A DNA stretch of 64,000 bases from Rhizobium binae (GTDB lineage Bacteria > Pseudomonadota > Alphaproteobacteria > Rhizobiales > Rhizobiaceae), in the NCBI RefSeq assembly GCF_017357225.1, contig NZ_CP071604.1:2669001-2733000 (forward strand), in the 5' to 3' direction. Of the stretch, positions 1 to 7,379 are shown in pieces (position 1 is the stretch's first letter; the number at the start of each line of letters is the position of its first letter). Position numbers and translations under genes: made by a program. The notes under the pieces were generated by a model, which saw nothing but the letters and a program-made list of their open reading frames with translations, had not been told where the DNA came from and did not search any database.

Positions 1-476
1 TCGTCGGCGAGGATTTCGGCGAAAGCCTGGTCAACCGCATCTGCGAACAGCACCTCACCGACCGCGTGCGCAACCCGCACGACCGTCAGCGCCTGCCGCT
101 GCGGGCCCGCCTCGGCGTGCAGAATGCCAAGGTCCTGTCGATCATCGAACTGATGGAAGGCAATCTGGCCGAGCCGTTGTCGCTGATCGAGATCGCCGAT
201 GGCGCCGGCCTTTCACGGCGCCAGATCGAGCGGCTGTTCCGCCAGGAGATGGGTCGCTCGCCGGCCCGCTACTATCTGGAGATCCGCCTCGACCGCGCCC
301 GCCACCTGCTGGTGCAGTCTTCGATGCCTGTCGTCGAGGTCGCCGTCGCCTGCGGCTTCGTTTCGGCCTCGCATTTCTCCAAGTGTTATCGCGAACTCTA
401 CCATCGCTCGCCGCAGCAGGAGCGCGCCGAGCGCAAGATGACCATGGCTACCGCGCGTCAGGCCGTTGCGGCTTGA
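1..476 (+). CDS. GlxA-family AraC-type transcriptional regulator, 3' end only
   Basis: The reading frame is open from base 3, so the start lies left of the window; the GTG at 66 is internal. About 157 residues are present. They carry a double helix-turn-helix of the AraC/XylS type: a first HTH around LSLIEIADGAGLSRRQIERL and a second around VVEVAVACGFVSASHFSKCY, the usual AraC signature. The preceding stretch (NRICEQHL...PLRARLGVQN) is typical of the linker in GlxA-type regulators, whose missing N-terminal half is a DJ-1/PfpI-like ligand domain. It is probably a transcriptional activator of amine or amino-acid catabolism, but the inducer cannot be inferred from this half. Transcription converges on the GGDEF gene at 618. 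Confidence 0.85.
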   Translation, partial: VGEDFGESLVNRICEQHLTDRVRNPHDRQRLPLRARLGVQNAKVLSIIELMEGNLAEPLSLIEIADGAGLSRRQIERLFRQEMGRSPARYYLEIRLDRARHLLVQSSMPVVEVAVACGFVSASHFSKCYRELYHRSPQQERAERKMTMATARQAVAA

Positions 477-510
477 GGTGACCGCAACACAAGAGTCTGA
501 GCATCCCTTC

Positions 511-593
511 GTCATGCTCGGCCTTGTACTGCCTTGTGCCGAGCATCCAACCAGGGGTTGATAGCACAGCAGCCTCGGCACAAGGCCGAGGCT
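511..593. repeat. Tandem palindromes of the rhizobial intergenic repeat type
   Basis: Two hairpins lie between convergent genes. One pairs 514-522 (ATGCTCGGC) with 538-546. The other pairs 571-579 (AGCCTCGGC) with 585-593 around a 5-nt loop. They share the words CTCGGC, CTTGTGCCGAG and GGCACAAGG, so they look like two halves of one intergenic mosaic element. The second hairpin could also act as a bidirectional terminator for the flanking genes, although no T-run follows. Confidence 0.6.
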
Positions 594-617
594 GACGACC
601 AGTGGCGACAGCCTACC

Positions 618-1949
618 CTACTGCGCCGCCTCCTCCGTCATCCTGGCGTCGGAATAGACCTGGTTGCGGCCCCGGTGTTTGGCCATGTAGAGGAACTGGT
701 CGGCGGCGTTGAGATAGTTCTCGAAGGTTTCGTAGCCCTCGATTTCGGCGATGCCGATCGAGATGGTGACGCCGAGCTCCTCGTCGTCGGCGGTGACCTT
801 CAACCGCGAAATATCGGAGCGGATCTCGTCGCAAAGCTTGGTCGCGGCAGCCGAATCCATCTGCGGGAAAAGGATGGCGAATTCTTCGCCGCCAAGCCGC
901 GAGAGAAGATTGTCGCTCCCCTCGAAGATCGTAAACAGCCGGTTGGCGACCGCCTTCAGCACCTTGTCGCCGATCTCGTGACCGTAGGTATCGTTCAGAC
1001 GCTTGAAATGGTCGATATCGAGGATGGCGACGGAACTCGGCACTTTCAGCCGCAGGCACTCGTTCACCAGCTTTGGGCCGTTGTCGTAAAAATAGCGGCG
1101 GTTATAGAGGCCGGTCAGATAATCGCACGCCGCCGCCGCCCTCAGCTGCCGCATCTGCGCGAGCGTCTCGGCATTGTTGGCAATGCGGCATTGCAGCTCC
1201 TCGGCGACGAAGGGCCGGTAGAGGAAATCGCTGGCGCCGGCTTTGAGAAAACTGGCGGAAAGCATGCGGTCGTTGGACGAAGACACGCCGATGACACGCA
1301 GCCTGTCGGAACCGAAGCGATGGCGGATGCGCCGCGTCAGCTCGTAGCCGCTCATATCGGGCATATGGTGATCGGTGACGACCAGTTCGATATCGCCATA
1401 GGCTTCGAGCGCGGCCAGCGCCTCAAGTCCCGAGCTTGCCTCGACGACGAGATATTGCTGTGCCTTCAGGAGGTCGACCAGAACCTGGCGCGCCGAGACG
1501 ACATCGTCGACGACGAGCACCCGCGTCTTGCGGTTGGAGATCGCCCGGCGGACGGCAGCGACCAGATTGTCGAGCGCGAACTCATTGTCCTTCAGCACGT
1601 AATCGATGACATTGCGCTCCATGATCCTGTTGCGCGTGTTGAGATCGAACGTGGCGGTAAAGACGATCGCCGGAATATCGTGCTCGATCGTGCAGTCGAG
1701 CGCCTCGCCATAAGGCGAATCCGGCAGGTTGAGATCGACGACGGCCATGGTGTAGCCGTGACCGTCTTCGGCAAGTTCCCTGCGCAGCGCCTTCAGCGAC
1801 GAGCAGCATTTGACGGCAAGCCCAAGCTCCGTCTGGAACCGATGACAGAGCACGGCGGAAAACATTCGGGAATCTTCAACCAGAAGTATTTTGAGCCCGC
1901 CGGAGCGCAGCCCGGTGCCATCCCGGTGAAAATCCGCTTGAAAAGCCAC
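618..1949 (-). CDS. Double-receiver GGDEF response regulator (probable diguanylate cyclase)
   Basis: Order of domains: REC1 beginning at LKILLVEDSRMF, with phospho-acceptor Asp in VVDLNLPDS; REC2 (VLVVDD...VTDHHMPDMSG); then a GGDEF domain (DYLTGLYNRRYF...RLGGEEFAIL). Intact GGEEF predicts c-di-GMP synthesis. The product-inhibition I-site, normally RxxD just upstream of GGEEF, reads EGSD here, so feedback inhibition is probably lost. The start is uncertain. An open frame continues to 2045, but that part overlaps an intergenic repeat and looks non-coding. GTG at 1949 gives 443 aa and is the best candidate; no ATG lies between it and REC1. The neighbouring gene at 2136 is a paralogue lacking GGDEF, so the pair probably arose by duplication. 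Confidence 0.85.
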   Translation of the reverse strand: MAFQADFHRDGTGLRSGGLKILLVEDSRMFSAVLCHRFQTELGLAVKCCSSLKALRRELAEDGHGYTMAVVDLNLPDSPYGEALDCTIEHDIPAIVFTATFDLNTRNRIMERNVIDYVLKDNEFALDNLVAAVRRAISNRKTRVLVVDDVVSARQVLVDLLKAQQYLVVEASSGLEALAALEAYGDIELVVTDHHMPDMSGYELTRRIRHRFGSDRLRVIGVSSSNDRMLSASFLKAGASDFLYRPFVAEELQCRIANNAETLAQMRQLRAAAACDYLTGLYNRRYFYDNGPKLVNECLRLKVPSSVAILDIDHFKRLNDTYGHEIGDKVLKAVANRLFTIFEGSDNLLSRLGGEEFAILFPQMDSAAATKLCDEIRSDISRLKVTADDEELGVTISIGIAEIEGYETFENYLNAADQFLYMAKHRGRNQVYSDARMTEEAAQ

Positions 1950-1957
1950 AGCCGCTA

Positions 1958-2008
1958 TTCTCCCCTGCGCCCTGCGGGCTCGACTCGACCCTCCCCCCGG
2001 CGGGGCAG
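1958..2008. repeat. Rhizobial intergenic repeat (CTCCCC...CGGCGGGG type)
   Basis: A stretch of TCTCCCCTGCGCCCTGCGGG followed by CTCCCCCCGGCGGGG resembles the element at 39043-39088. It sits immediately upstream of the GGDEF gene and explains why the frame stays open 5' of the plausible start. Confidence 0.45.
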
Positions 2009-2135
2009 ACGATAACCGAGAGGCCTTTGCGCGTGAAGGGGACAAATGATGCTAGTACTTGTAATTGCAAAAATTCGATGCCGGTCCCCGACCGGCATCT
2101 CCGCCTCACTGGCAATACGCATATTGGAAGGGCCG

Positions 2136-2966
2136 TCAGGCAACCGCCCGCTCCTTGCGCATCGACTGAATTTGCAAGAGCGTATCGAGATTCTGGTTGA
2201 CGCGGCAGTAGAACTCCTCGTCGATGAAGGGGCGCAGCATGAAATCATTGCCGCCGGCTTTGAGGAACCGTGCCGAAAGCAACCGGTTCGAGGAGGAGGA
2301 AACGCCGATGATGCGCAACTCATGCGAGCCGATATTGGCGCGGATGCGCCGTGTCAGCTCGAAGCCGTCAATGTCGGGCATGTTGTAATCGGTGATCATC
2401 AGACCGATATCCCGGTTGGCTTTCAGGATCTCCAATGCCTTGCCGCCGCTGTCGGCGACGCTGACGCGGAAATTATAGCGTTTCAACCGGCTCGACAGCA
2501 GGGCGCGCGCCGTCGCGCTGTCGTCGACGATCAGCACATGGTGGCGATGATTGGTCAGGAACCGGCAGATCGATTCCGCCAGCAGATCGACAGCGAAGAT
2601 ATTGTCCTTGAGGATATAGTCGACAATGTCCTTGGCCATCAGCTTGTCACGCATGCTTTCGTGGAAGGTGCCGGTAAAGACGATGGTGGGAATGGAGAGA
2701 TCGACCAGATATTCCAGCGCCTCACCGTTTTCGGCGCCGGGCAGGTTGATATTCGAGATCGCCAGCGTGATCGGATCGGAAGATTTGTCGTAACAAAATT
2801 GCAGGTCATCGAAGTTGCGGCAGATTTCGACATTGATGTCGAACAACTCCTTGAGGCGTTTGCTGATCATCGAGGTGAATACGTTTGAATCTTCCGCGAC
2901 AATAATACGCGCGCCGGCAAACATCTCTCCGGAATATTGCATCCCCGAAATACCTAAAAACGCCAT
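2136..2966 (-). CDS. Tandem receiver-domain response regulator without output domain
   Basis: 276 aa, two receiver domains. REC1 (RIIVAEDSNVFTSM) is aligned with REC1 of the neighbouring GGDEF protein, but its phospho-acceptor position reads AISNINLPG instead of VVDLNLPD, so Asp is replaced by Asn and the domain probably cannot be phosphorylated. REC2 (HVLIVDDSATAR...MITDYNMPDIDGFELT) keeps the acid pair, acceptor Asp and a late Lys region. With no output domain, it may act as a phosphate sink or protein-interaction regulator, possibly of its GGDEF neighbour (inference). ATG at 2966 is preceded by AAAGG at suitable spacing. The gene lies 186 bp upstream of the GGDEF gene on the same strand. 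Confidence 0.85.
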   Translation of the reverse strand: MAFLGISGMQYSGEMFAGARIIVAEDSNVFTSMISKRLKELFDINVEICRNFDDLQFCYDKSSDPITLAISNINLPGAENGEALEYLVDLSIPTIVFTGTFHESMRDKLMAKDIVDYILKDNIFAVDLLAESICRFLTNHRHHVLIVDDSATARALLSSRLKRYNFRVSVADSGGKALEILKANRDIGLMITDYNMPDIDGFELTRRIRANIGSHELRIIGVSSSSNRLLSARFLKAGGNDFMLRPFIDEEFYCRVNQNLDTLLQIQSMRKERAVA

Positions 2967-3123
2967 GGCAAACCTTTGATGTAAATTCTGACCCCGACTC
3001 GAACTGATACATCAATTGATTTGACTAATTATTAAACAGCGAGAAACGAGGAAGCATCCGGATGGACCCGCTCGCGATTTCTTGCAGATATGATTAAGAA
3101 ATCAGGCGCGAAGCGCCGCGTTC

Positions 3124-3243
3124 TCAGCATCGGACGGCCTTTCGCCGACAATTGTCGCATTGCAGGTCGTGGACCTTGATCTCCAGCTTCCTGCTCTCCT
3201 TGGCGCAGTCGGGCCACGGTATGGCAAGCTCCCGCGTACGCAT
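3124..3243 (-). CDS. Possible small Cys-containing protein (39 aa)
   Basis: An ATG at 3243 opens 39 codons ending at 3124. The product has a charged middle (KESRKLEIKVHDLQ) followed by CDNCRR and a C-terminal Cys, so one CxxC pair is visible. No clear ribosome site is present and no family is recognised. It may equally be chance coding. The rest of 2967-3414 holds the AT-rich promoter region of the receiver gene and nothing else recognisable. Confidence 0.3.
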   Translation of the reverse strand: MRTRELAIPWPDCAKESRKLEIKVHDLQCDNCRRKAVRC

Positions 3244-3414
3244 TGATCATGGGGCGTATCTGCATGCATGGCCGAAACGAGGTCGTCCGGCGCGGCGATA
3301 GAGCGTCGCAGCGCCGCGAGACAAGAGCGAGTTGCCTTGAGCCCGTCCGGCTGGCGGAGCCCCGCCGAAGCCGTTATAAACGCGTGATCGACCCCACTAT
3401 CGGCGGATGTGCTC

Positions 3415-4398
3415 ATGACCCAACCCGATCCGGTGATCGAATGGCTGCTCGATTCCGACCCGGCAATCCGGTGGCAGGTGATGCGCGATCTCACCGATGC
3501 CCCCGAGGCGGAGTGGATGGCGGAGCGGACCAAGGTGGAGACGGAAGGCTGGGGCGCAAGGCTGCTTGCCTGCCAGGATGAGGACGGCCAGTGGGCGGGC
3601 GGCGCCTTTCTTCCCGCCAGTTTCGACCCTCGCGAGTGGCGCGAGCGCGGTCAGCCGTGGACGGCGACAAATTTTTCGCTATCGCAGCTGCGGGAATTCG
3701 GGCTCGACCCCTCATGCCGGCCGGCGCGGCGCAGCGTCGAACTGATTGGCGCCAACTCCCGCTGGGAGGAAGCCGGGCAGCCCTATTGGGAAGGCGAAGT
3801 AGAGGAATGCATCAACGGCCGCACCGTCGCCGACGGCGCCTATTTCGGTGTCGATGTCTCCGCCATCGTCGAGAGGTTGAGCGGCGAACGCCTTGATGAC
3901 GGCGGCTGGAATTGCGAACGGTGCAACGGCTCCATCCGGTCGTCCTTTGCCAGCACCCTCAACGTGCTGGAAGGGCTGCTGGAATTCGAGCGAGCGACGG
4001 GCGGCACGCCACGGTCCAGGCAGGCGCGCGGAACAGGCGAGGCATTTCTTCTCGAACGCAACCTCTTCCGCCGCCTCGGCACCGGCGAGCCGGCCGACGA
4101 GCGTTTCCTGCTCTTCTTGCATCCGAACCGCTGGCGCTACGACATTCTGCGGGCGCTCGATTATTTCCGCGCCGGCGCCATGCTGACCGGCGCCGATCCC
4201 GACCTGCGCCTTGCCGAGGCGATTCAGCATCTGCGTTCCCGACGCCTCGAGGACGGCCGCTGGCCGCTCGACTGGACCCTGCCGGGCCGCGTGTGGTTCG
4301 AGGTCGACGGCGGACCAGGCAAGCCCTCGCGATGGATCACGCTCCGCGCCATGCGGGTGCTCCGATGGTGGGATGAGCGGCCGTCAATCCGAGCCTGA
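3415..4398 (+). CDS. Prenyltransferase/squalene-oxidase-repeat-like toroid protein
   Basis: 327 aa, starting at ATG 3415; a GTG two codons upstream is less likely. Repeated motifs typical of terpenoid-cyclase alpha/alpha toroids are visible: DEDGQWAGGAF, LDDGGWNCE, LEDGRWPLDWTLPG, interspersed with helices such as SSFASTLNVLEGLLEFE and RWITLRAMRVLRWW. The DXDD catalytic motif of squalene-hopene cyclases is not seen, so cyclase activity is doubtful. It lies alone between the receiver pair and the arsenic locus. Probably a soluble uncharacterised member of the squalene-cyclase-like superfamily found in many soil bacteria. Confidence 0.75.
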   Translation: MTQPDPVIEWLLDSDPAIRWQVMRDLTDAPEAEWMAERTKVETEGWGARLLACQDEDGQWAGGAFLPASFDPREWRERGQPWTATNFSLSQLREFGLDPSCRPARRSVELIGANSRWEEAGQPYWEGEVEECINGRTVADGAYFGVDVSAIVERLSGERLDDGGWNCERCNGSIRSSFASTLNVLEGLLEFERATGGTPRSRQARGTGEAFLLERNLFRRLGTGEPADERFLLFLHPNRWRYDILRALDYFRAGAMLTGADPDLRLAEAIQHLRSRRLEDGRWPLDWTLPGRVWFEVDGGPGKPSRWITLRAMRVLRWWDERPSIRA

Positions 4399-4426
4399 CG
4401 GCAAGCCCAGCGAACGTGTCACCTCT

Positions 4427-4951
4427 CTATGCGCAACAGGCGCTTCCCGCCACTGACGGACCGCAGCAAGCCGCAGCCTTTCTGCTCTCCTCGGCGAGCC
4501 AGCGGTCGCGCGGCTTGCAGCTTGCCGGCCGCGGCGAAAGGGCGACATGCACCGCCCCGCCGCGCAGAACCGGCATTGCCGCGGAATAGAGCTGCATCGG
4601 CCGCACGCCATCGCTCACTTCGAATGTGAGTTTTGCGGAAGCATCGAGCTGCGCATGCTCAGACACCTTCAAGACGATCGCATGGAATTTGCCGGCCGGC
4701 ATGTGCGTGCGCCCGCCCTCCTCGATGTCCCAGAGCTGGCTGAAGATCTCATTCCAGGCCTCGGGATTGGCGCCGCAATCAAGCGCCGAGAATTGGCCCG
4801 CCTTCACCTCGGTGATGTGATAGCCGGGCTTCACCGGCCGGCCTTCATAATGGAAAACCAGCGGCGCGTCCTTGTTGCCGGAGAGCGCATCCAGTAGCAG
4901 GCCGAGACTCATCTCCTCCGCCTGCATATTGTTGTTGTCGACGGCATTCAT
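4427..4951 (-). CDS. DUF6428-like protein divergent from arsR
   Basis: 174 aa from ATG 4951, preceded by GAGGA. The body (LLDALSGNKDAPLVFHYEGRPVKPGYHITEVKAGQFSALDCG...WNEIFSQLWDIEEG) resembles the DUF6428 family, proteins of unknown function often beside arsR in Rhizobiales. This identification is from memory of the family. The C-terminus is Cys-rich (CCGPSVAGSACCA), as in metalloid-binding proteins, which may bind As(III) (inference). It shares a short divergent promoter with arsR (4952-4993), so both are probably controlled by ArsR. Confidence 0.7.
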   Translation of the reverse strand: MNAVDNNNMQAEEMSLGLLLDALSGNKDAPLVFHYEGRPVKPGYHITEVKAGQFSALDCGANPEAWNEIFSQLWDIEEGGRTHMPAGKFHAIVLKVSEHAQLDASAKLTFEVSDGVRPMQLYSAAMPVLRGGAVHVALSPRPASCKPRDRWLAEESRKAAACCGPSVAGSACCA

Positions 4952-4966
4952 CTGCGCTAATCCTCG

Positions 4967-4992
4967 TTTCAACGATTCAAGGATTATTGAAA
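4967..4992. promoter_or_regulatory. Candidate ArsR operator
   Basis: The 42-bp divergent interval holds TTTCAA at 4967-4972, ATTCAA at 4975-4980 and TTGAAA at 4987-4992. The outer pair forms an inverted repeat. TCAA/TTGA half-sites of this kind are typical of ArsR/SmtB-family operators. Being just upstream of arsR, occupancy would autorepress the operon and the divergent gene. Confidence 0.5.
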
Positions 4993-4993
4993 T

Positions 4994-5350
4994 ATGGATC
5001 AACGTCAAGCCCTCGCCGCATTCGGTGCGCTGTCGCAAGAAACGCGCCTTCACATCATCCGCATGCTCGTCGTCGCGGGTCCTGACGGAATGGCGGCTGG
5101 CTCCATTGCCGAAAAAGCAGAGGTTTCCCCGTCCAACGTCTCCTTCCATCTGAAGGAGCTGGAAAGAGCCGGGCTGATCACTCAGCAACGTGAATCTCGC
5201 TCGATCATCTACACGGCCAATTACGAGGCGCTCGGCGGCCTGATCCGCTTCTTGATGGAGGATTGCTGCGGCGGGAATGCCGAGATCTGCGCGCCTGCCG
5301 CCGCCGTTGCCGCATGCTGTACACCTGCAAACCAGAAGGAACTGCAATGA
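4994..5350 (+). CDS. arsR: ArsR-family arsenic-responsive repressor
   Basis: 118 aa winged-helix regulator. The HTH is visible as GSIAEKAEVSPSNVSFHLKELERAGLITQQRESRSIIYTANYEAL. A C-terminal cluster (EDCCGGNAEIC, then AACC) supplies Cys pairs suited to As(III) binding. This differs from the ELCVCDL site of E. coli-type ArsR and resembles the C-terminal Cys arrangement of other ArsR subgroups. First gene of a tight operon: its stop overlaps the arsC start (ATGA at 5347-5350). Released from DNA by arsenite, it would derepress the operon. Confidence 0.92.
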   Translation: MDQRQALAAFGALSQETRLHIIRMLVVAGPDGMAAGSIAEKAEVSPSNVSFHLKELERAGLITQQRESRSIIYTANYEALGGLIRFLMEDCCGGNAEICAPAAAVAACCTPANQKELQ

Positions 5351-5877
5351 CCACAGATCGCGTGTACAATGTGCTCTTTCTCTGCACCGCCAATTCATCC
5401 CGCTCCATCATTGCGGAATCCATCCTCGAGACCGAGGGGAAGGGCCGGTTCAAAGCCTATTCCGCAGGCAGCCAGCCGAAAGGGCAGGTCAATCCCCTGG
5501 CGCTGAACGAGTTGCAGGCATTGGGTTATCCGGCCACCGGCTTCCGCTCGAAGAGCTGGGACGAGTTCGCCAAACCCGATGCACCCGAAATGGATTTCAT
5601 CTTCACCGTCTGCGACACCGCCCATGGCGAAGCCTGCCCGGTCTGGCTCGGCCATCCGATGACCGCCCACTGGGGCGTCGAGGATCCGGCCGCCGTCGAG
5701 GGCAGCGAAGTCGAGAAGGGCTGCGCCTTCGCGCAGGCCGCCCGTTTCCTGAAAAACCGGATCATGGCCTTCCTCAGCCTGCCTCTGGCCTCGATCGACA
5801 AGCTGGCGCTGGAACAGCACCTGCGCCAGATCGGCGCCATGGAAGGCACGACTGCAAAACCGGTGAAGGCGGACTAA
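5347..5877 (+). CDS. arsC: Arsenate reductase, low-molecular-weight phosphatase fold (thioredoxin type)
   Basis: 176 aa from ATG 5347. The N-terminal P-loop CTANSSRS fits the CX5RS motif of LMW tyrosine phosphatase-like ArsC, with FTVCDTAHGEACPVW and HWGVEDPAAVEG following as in family members. It reduces As(V) to As(III) in the cytoplasm using thiol cofactors. The start overlaps the arsR stop and the end overlaps the aqpS start, so translation is probably coupled. A second, unrelated type of arsC follows two genes later. Confidence 0.93.
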   Translation: MTTDRVYNVLFLCTANSSRSIIAESILETEGKGRFKAYSAGSQPKGQVNPLALNELQALGYPATGFRSKSWDEFAKPDAPEMDFIFTVCDTAHGEACPVWLGHPMTAHWGVEDPAAVEGSEVEKGCAFAQAARFLKNRIMAFLSLPLASIDKLALEQHLRQIGAMEGTTAKPVKAD

Positions 5878-6575
5878 TGGCTTCCTTCGATCTGCCGCGC
5901 CGCCTGGTCGCCGAAGTCCTCGGCACCGCCATATTGGTCGCAACTGTCGTCGGGTCCGGAATCATGGCGACATCGCTCACGGGGGATACCGGACTTGCCC
6001 TGCTCGGCAACACACTTGCGACCGGCGCTATCCTGGTGGTGCTGATCACCATCCTCGGCCCGATCTCCGGCGCCCACTTCAATCCGGCGGTCTCGCTAAT
6101 CTTCGCAATGTCCCGCTCTCTGCCGAAATGCGAACTTGGCAGCTACGTACTCGCGCAGTTTGCCGGCGGCGCGGTGGGAACCGTTACAGCCCATCTGATG
6201 TTCAATCTTCCGCTCGTTGAGCTGTCGAGCAAGGTCCGCACCGGCGGCGCGCAATGGTTTTCCGAGGGCGTCGCCACTTTCGGCCTCGTCGCGGTCATCC
6301 TCGCCGGCATCCGCTTCGAGCGGAAAGCGATTCCATGGCTGGCGGGGCTCTACATCACCGCCGGCTATTGGTTCACCGCCTCGACCTCCTTTGCCAATCC
6401 GGCCGTCGCGTTCGCCCGCGCCCTGACCGACACCTTTTCCGGCATCCGTCCGGTCGATCTTCCCGGTTTCTGGCTCGCCGAAATCGCCGGCGCGGTCGCA
6501 GCTCTCCTCCTCTTCACCTGGCTGCTACAGCCGGCCAAGACATCGTCAACACTTTCCTCCGAGGCGAAGCTATGA
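5877..6575 (+). CDS. aqpS: Aquaglyceroporin (arsenite channel AqpS-like)
   Basis: 232 aa, MIP family with six predicted membrane helices. Both half-helix NPA motifs are intact: GAHFNPAVSLIF around residue 65 and SFANPAVAFAR around residue 180. In Sinorhizobium meliloti an aquaglyceroporin, AqpS, replaces an arsenite pump and lets As(III) produced by ArsC flow out; the same operon setting supports that role here. ATG at 5877 overlaps the arsC stop by one base, and the gene ends in ATGA shared with the next gene. Confidence 0.92.
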   Translation: MASFDLPRRLVAEVLGTAILVATVVGSGIMATSLTGDTGLALLGNTLATGAILVVLITILGPISGAHFNPAVSLIFAMSRSLPKCELGSYVLAQFAGGAVGTVTAHLMFNLPLVELSSKVRTGGAQWFSEGVATFGLVAVILAGIRFERKAIPWLAGLYITAGYWFTASTSFANPAVAFARALTDTFSGIRPVDLPGFWLAEIAGAVAALLLFTWLLQPAKTSSTLSSEAKL

Positions 6576-6994
6576 ACGTCACCATCTATCATAATCCCGC
6601 CTGCGGCACGTCGCGTAACACATTGGCGATGATCCGCAATGCCGGCATCGAGCCGACTGTTATCGAATATGTCAACAAGCCGCCATCACGGGCGGAGCTG
6701 GTCAAAATGATCGCAGATGCCGGCCTCACCGTGCGCCAGGCCCTGCGCGAGAAGGATACGCCTTACGCCGAACTCGGCCTCGGCAATCCCGATCTGAGCG
6801 ACGACCAGTTGCTCGACGCCATGCTCGCCCAGCCGATCCTGATCAACCGACCCTTCGTCATCACGCCACTCGGCACGCGTCTGTCGCGACCCTCCGAGCT
6901 GGTTCTAGAAATCCTGCCAGAGACGCATAAAGGTGCCTTCGCCAAGGAAGACGGCGAGAAAGTGCTTGATGCGGAGGGCAAGCGGATCGTCTGA
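6572..6994 (+). CDS. arsC: Arsenate reductase, glutaredoxin-dependent type
   Basis: 140 aa. The catalytic motif NPACGTSRNT lies near the N-terminus and a typical RPFVITPLGTRLSRPSE segment supplies the arsenate-binding Arg residues, matching the ArsC/Spx thioredoxin-fold family. It reduces arsenate with glutathione and glutaredoxin. Last gene of the operon; a short gap separates it from a convergent minus-strand gene. Having both ArsC chemistries in one operon suggests redundancy in electron donors. Confidence 0.92.
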   Translation: MNVTIYHNPACGTSRNTLAMIRNAGIEPTVIEYVNKPPSRAELVKMIADAGLTVRQALREKDTPYAELGLGNPDLSDDQLLDAMLAQPILINRPFVITPLGTRLSRPSELVLEILPETHKGAFAKEDGEKVLDAEGKRIV

Positions 6995-7000
6995 TCCCTC

Positions 7001-7267
7001 TTATTTGACGACGGCCGAGCCCTTGATGATGTCGATCGTCTCGCCGCCGTCAAGGCCGATGCGGTCGCCGTCGGGCGTCGTCATGAAACAGCCGGAGGGG
7101 CAGAGATTTTCCGAAGCCCCGGCATCGACCACGACCTCGACACGCTGTCCCCCTTCCGTGATGACGAGCACCACGGCGGCAGGATCGGTGTTGGTGACGG
7201 ATGCCGCATGGACCGCCGGCGCGGCAAGCAGCGGGACAAGCAGAACGGCGGCAAATCTTGCCATCAT
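7001..7267 (-). CDS. Small secreted hypothetical protein
   Basis: 88 aa (87 if the second Met is used). A clear signal peptide (MARFAAVLLVPLLAAPAVHA, cleavage after AHA-A) is followed by a small beta-rich domain with two Cys (ENLCPSGCF) and GDRIGLDGGETIDI. Likely periplasmic. It is convergent with arsC. No function is known to me. Confidence 0.7.
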   Translation of the reverse strand: MMARFAAVLLVPLLAAPAVHAASVTNTDPAAVVLVITEGGQRVEVVVDAGASENLCPSGCFMTTPDGDRIGLDGGETIDIIKGSAVVK

Positions 7268-7379
7268 GTGCGGCGGCGCGGGCGCGCCCTCCCCTCGAAC
7301 GATCGGTGCTGCCCTCGGCAGCGATCCCGATTGCGGAGATCATGCACATAGACCTGTGAACGATGGCTGAATGAGCCGT

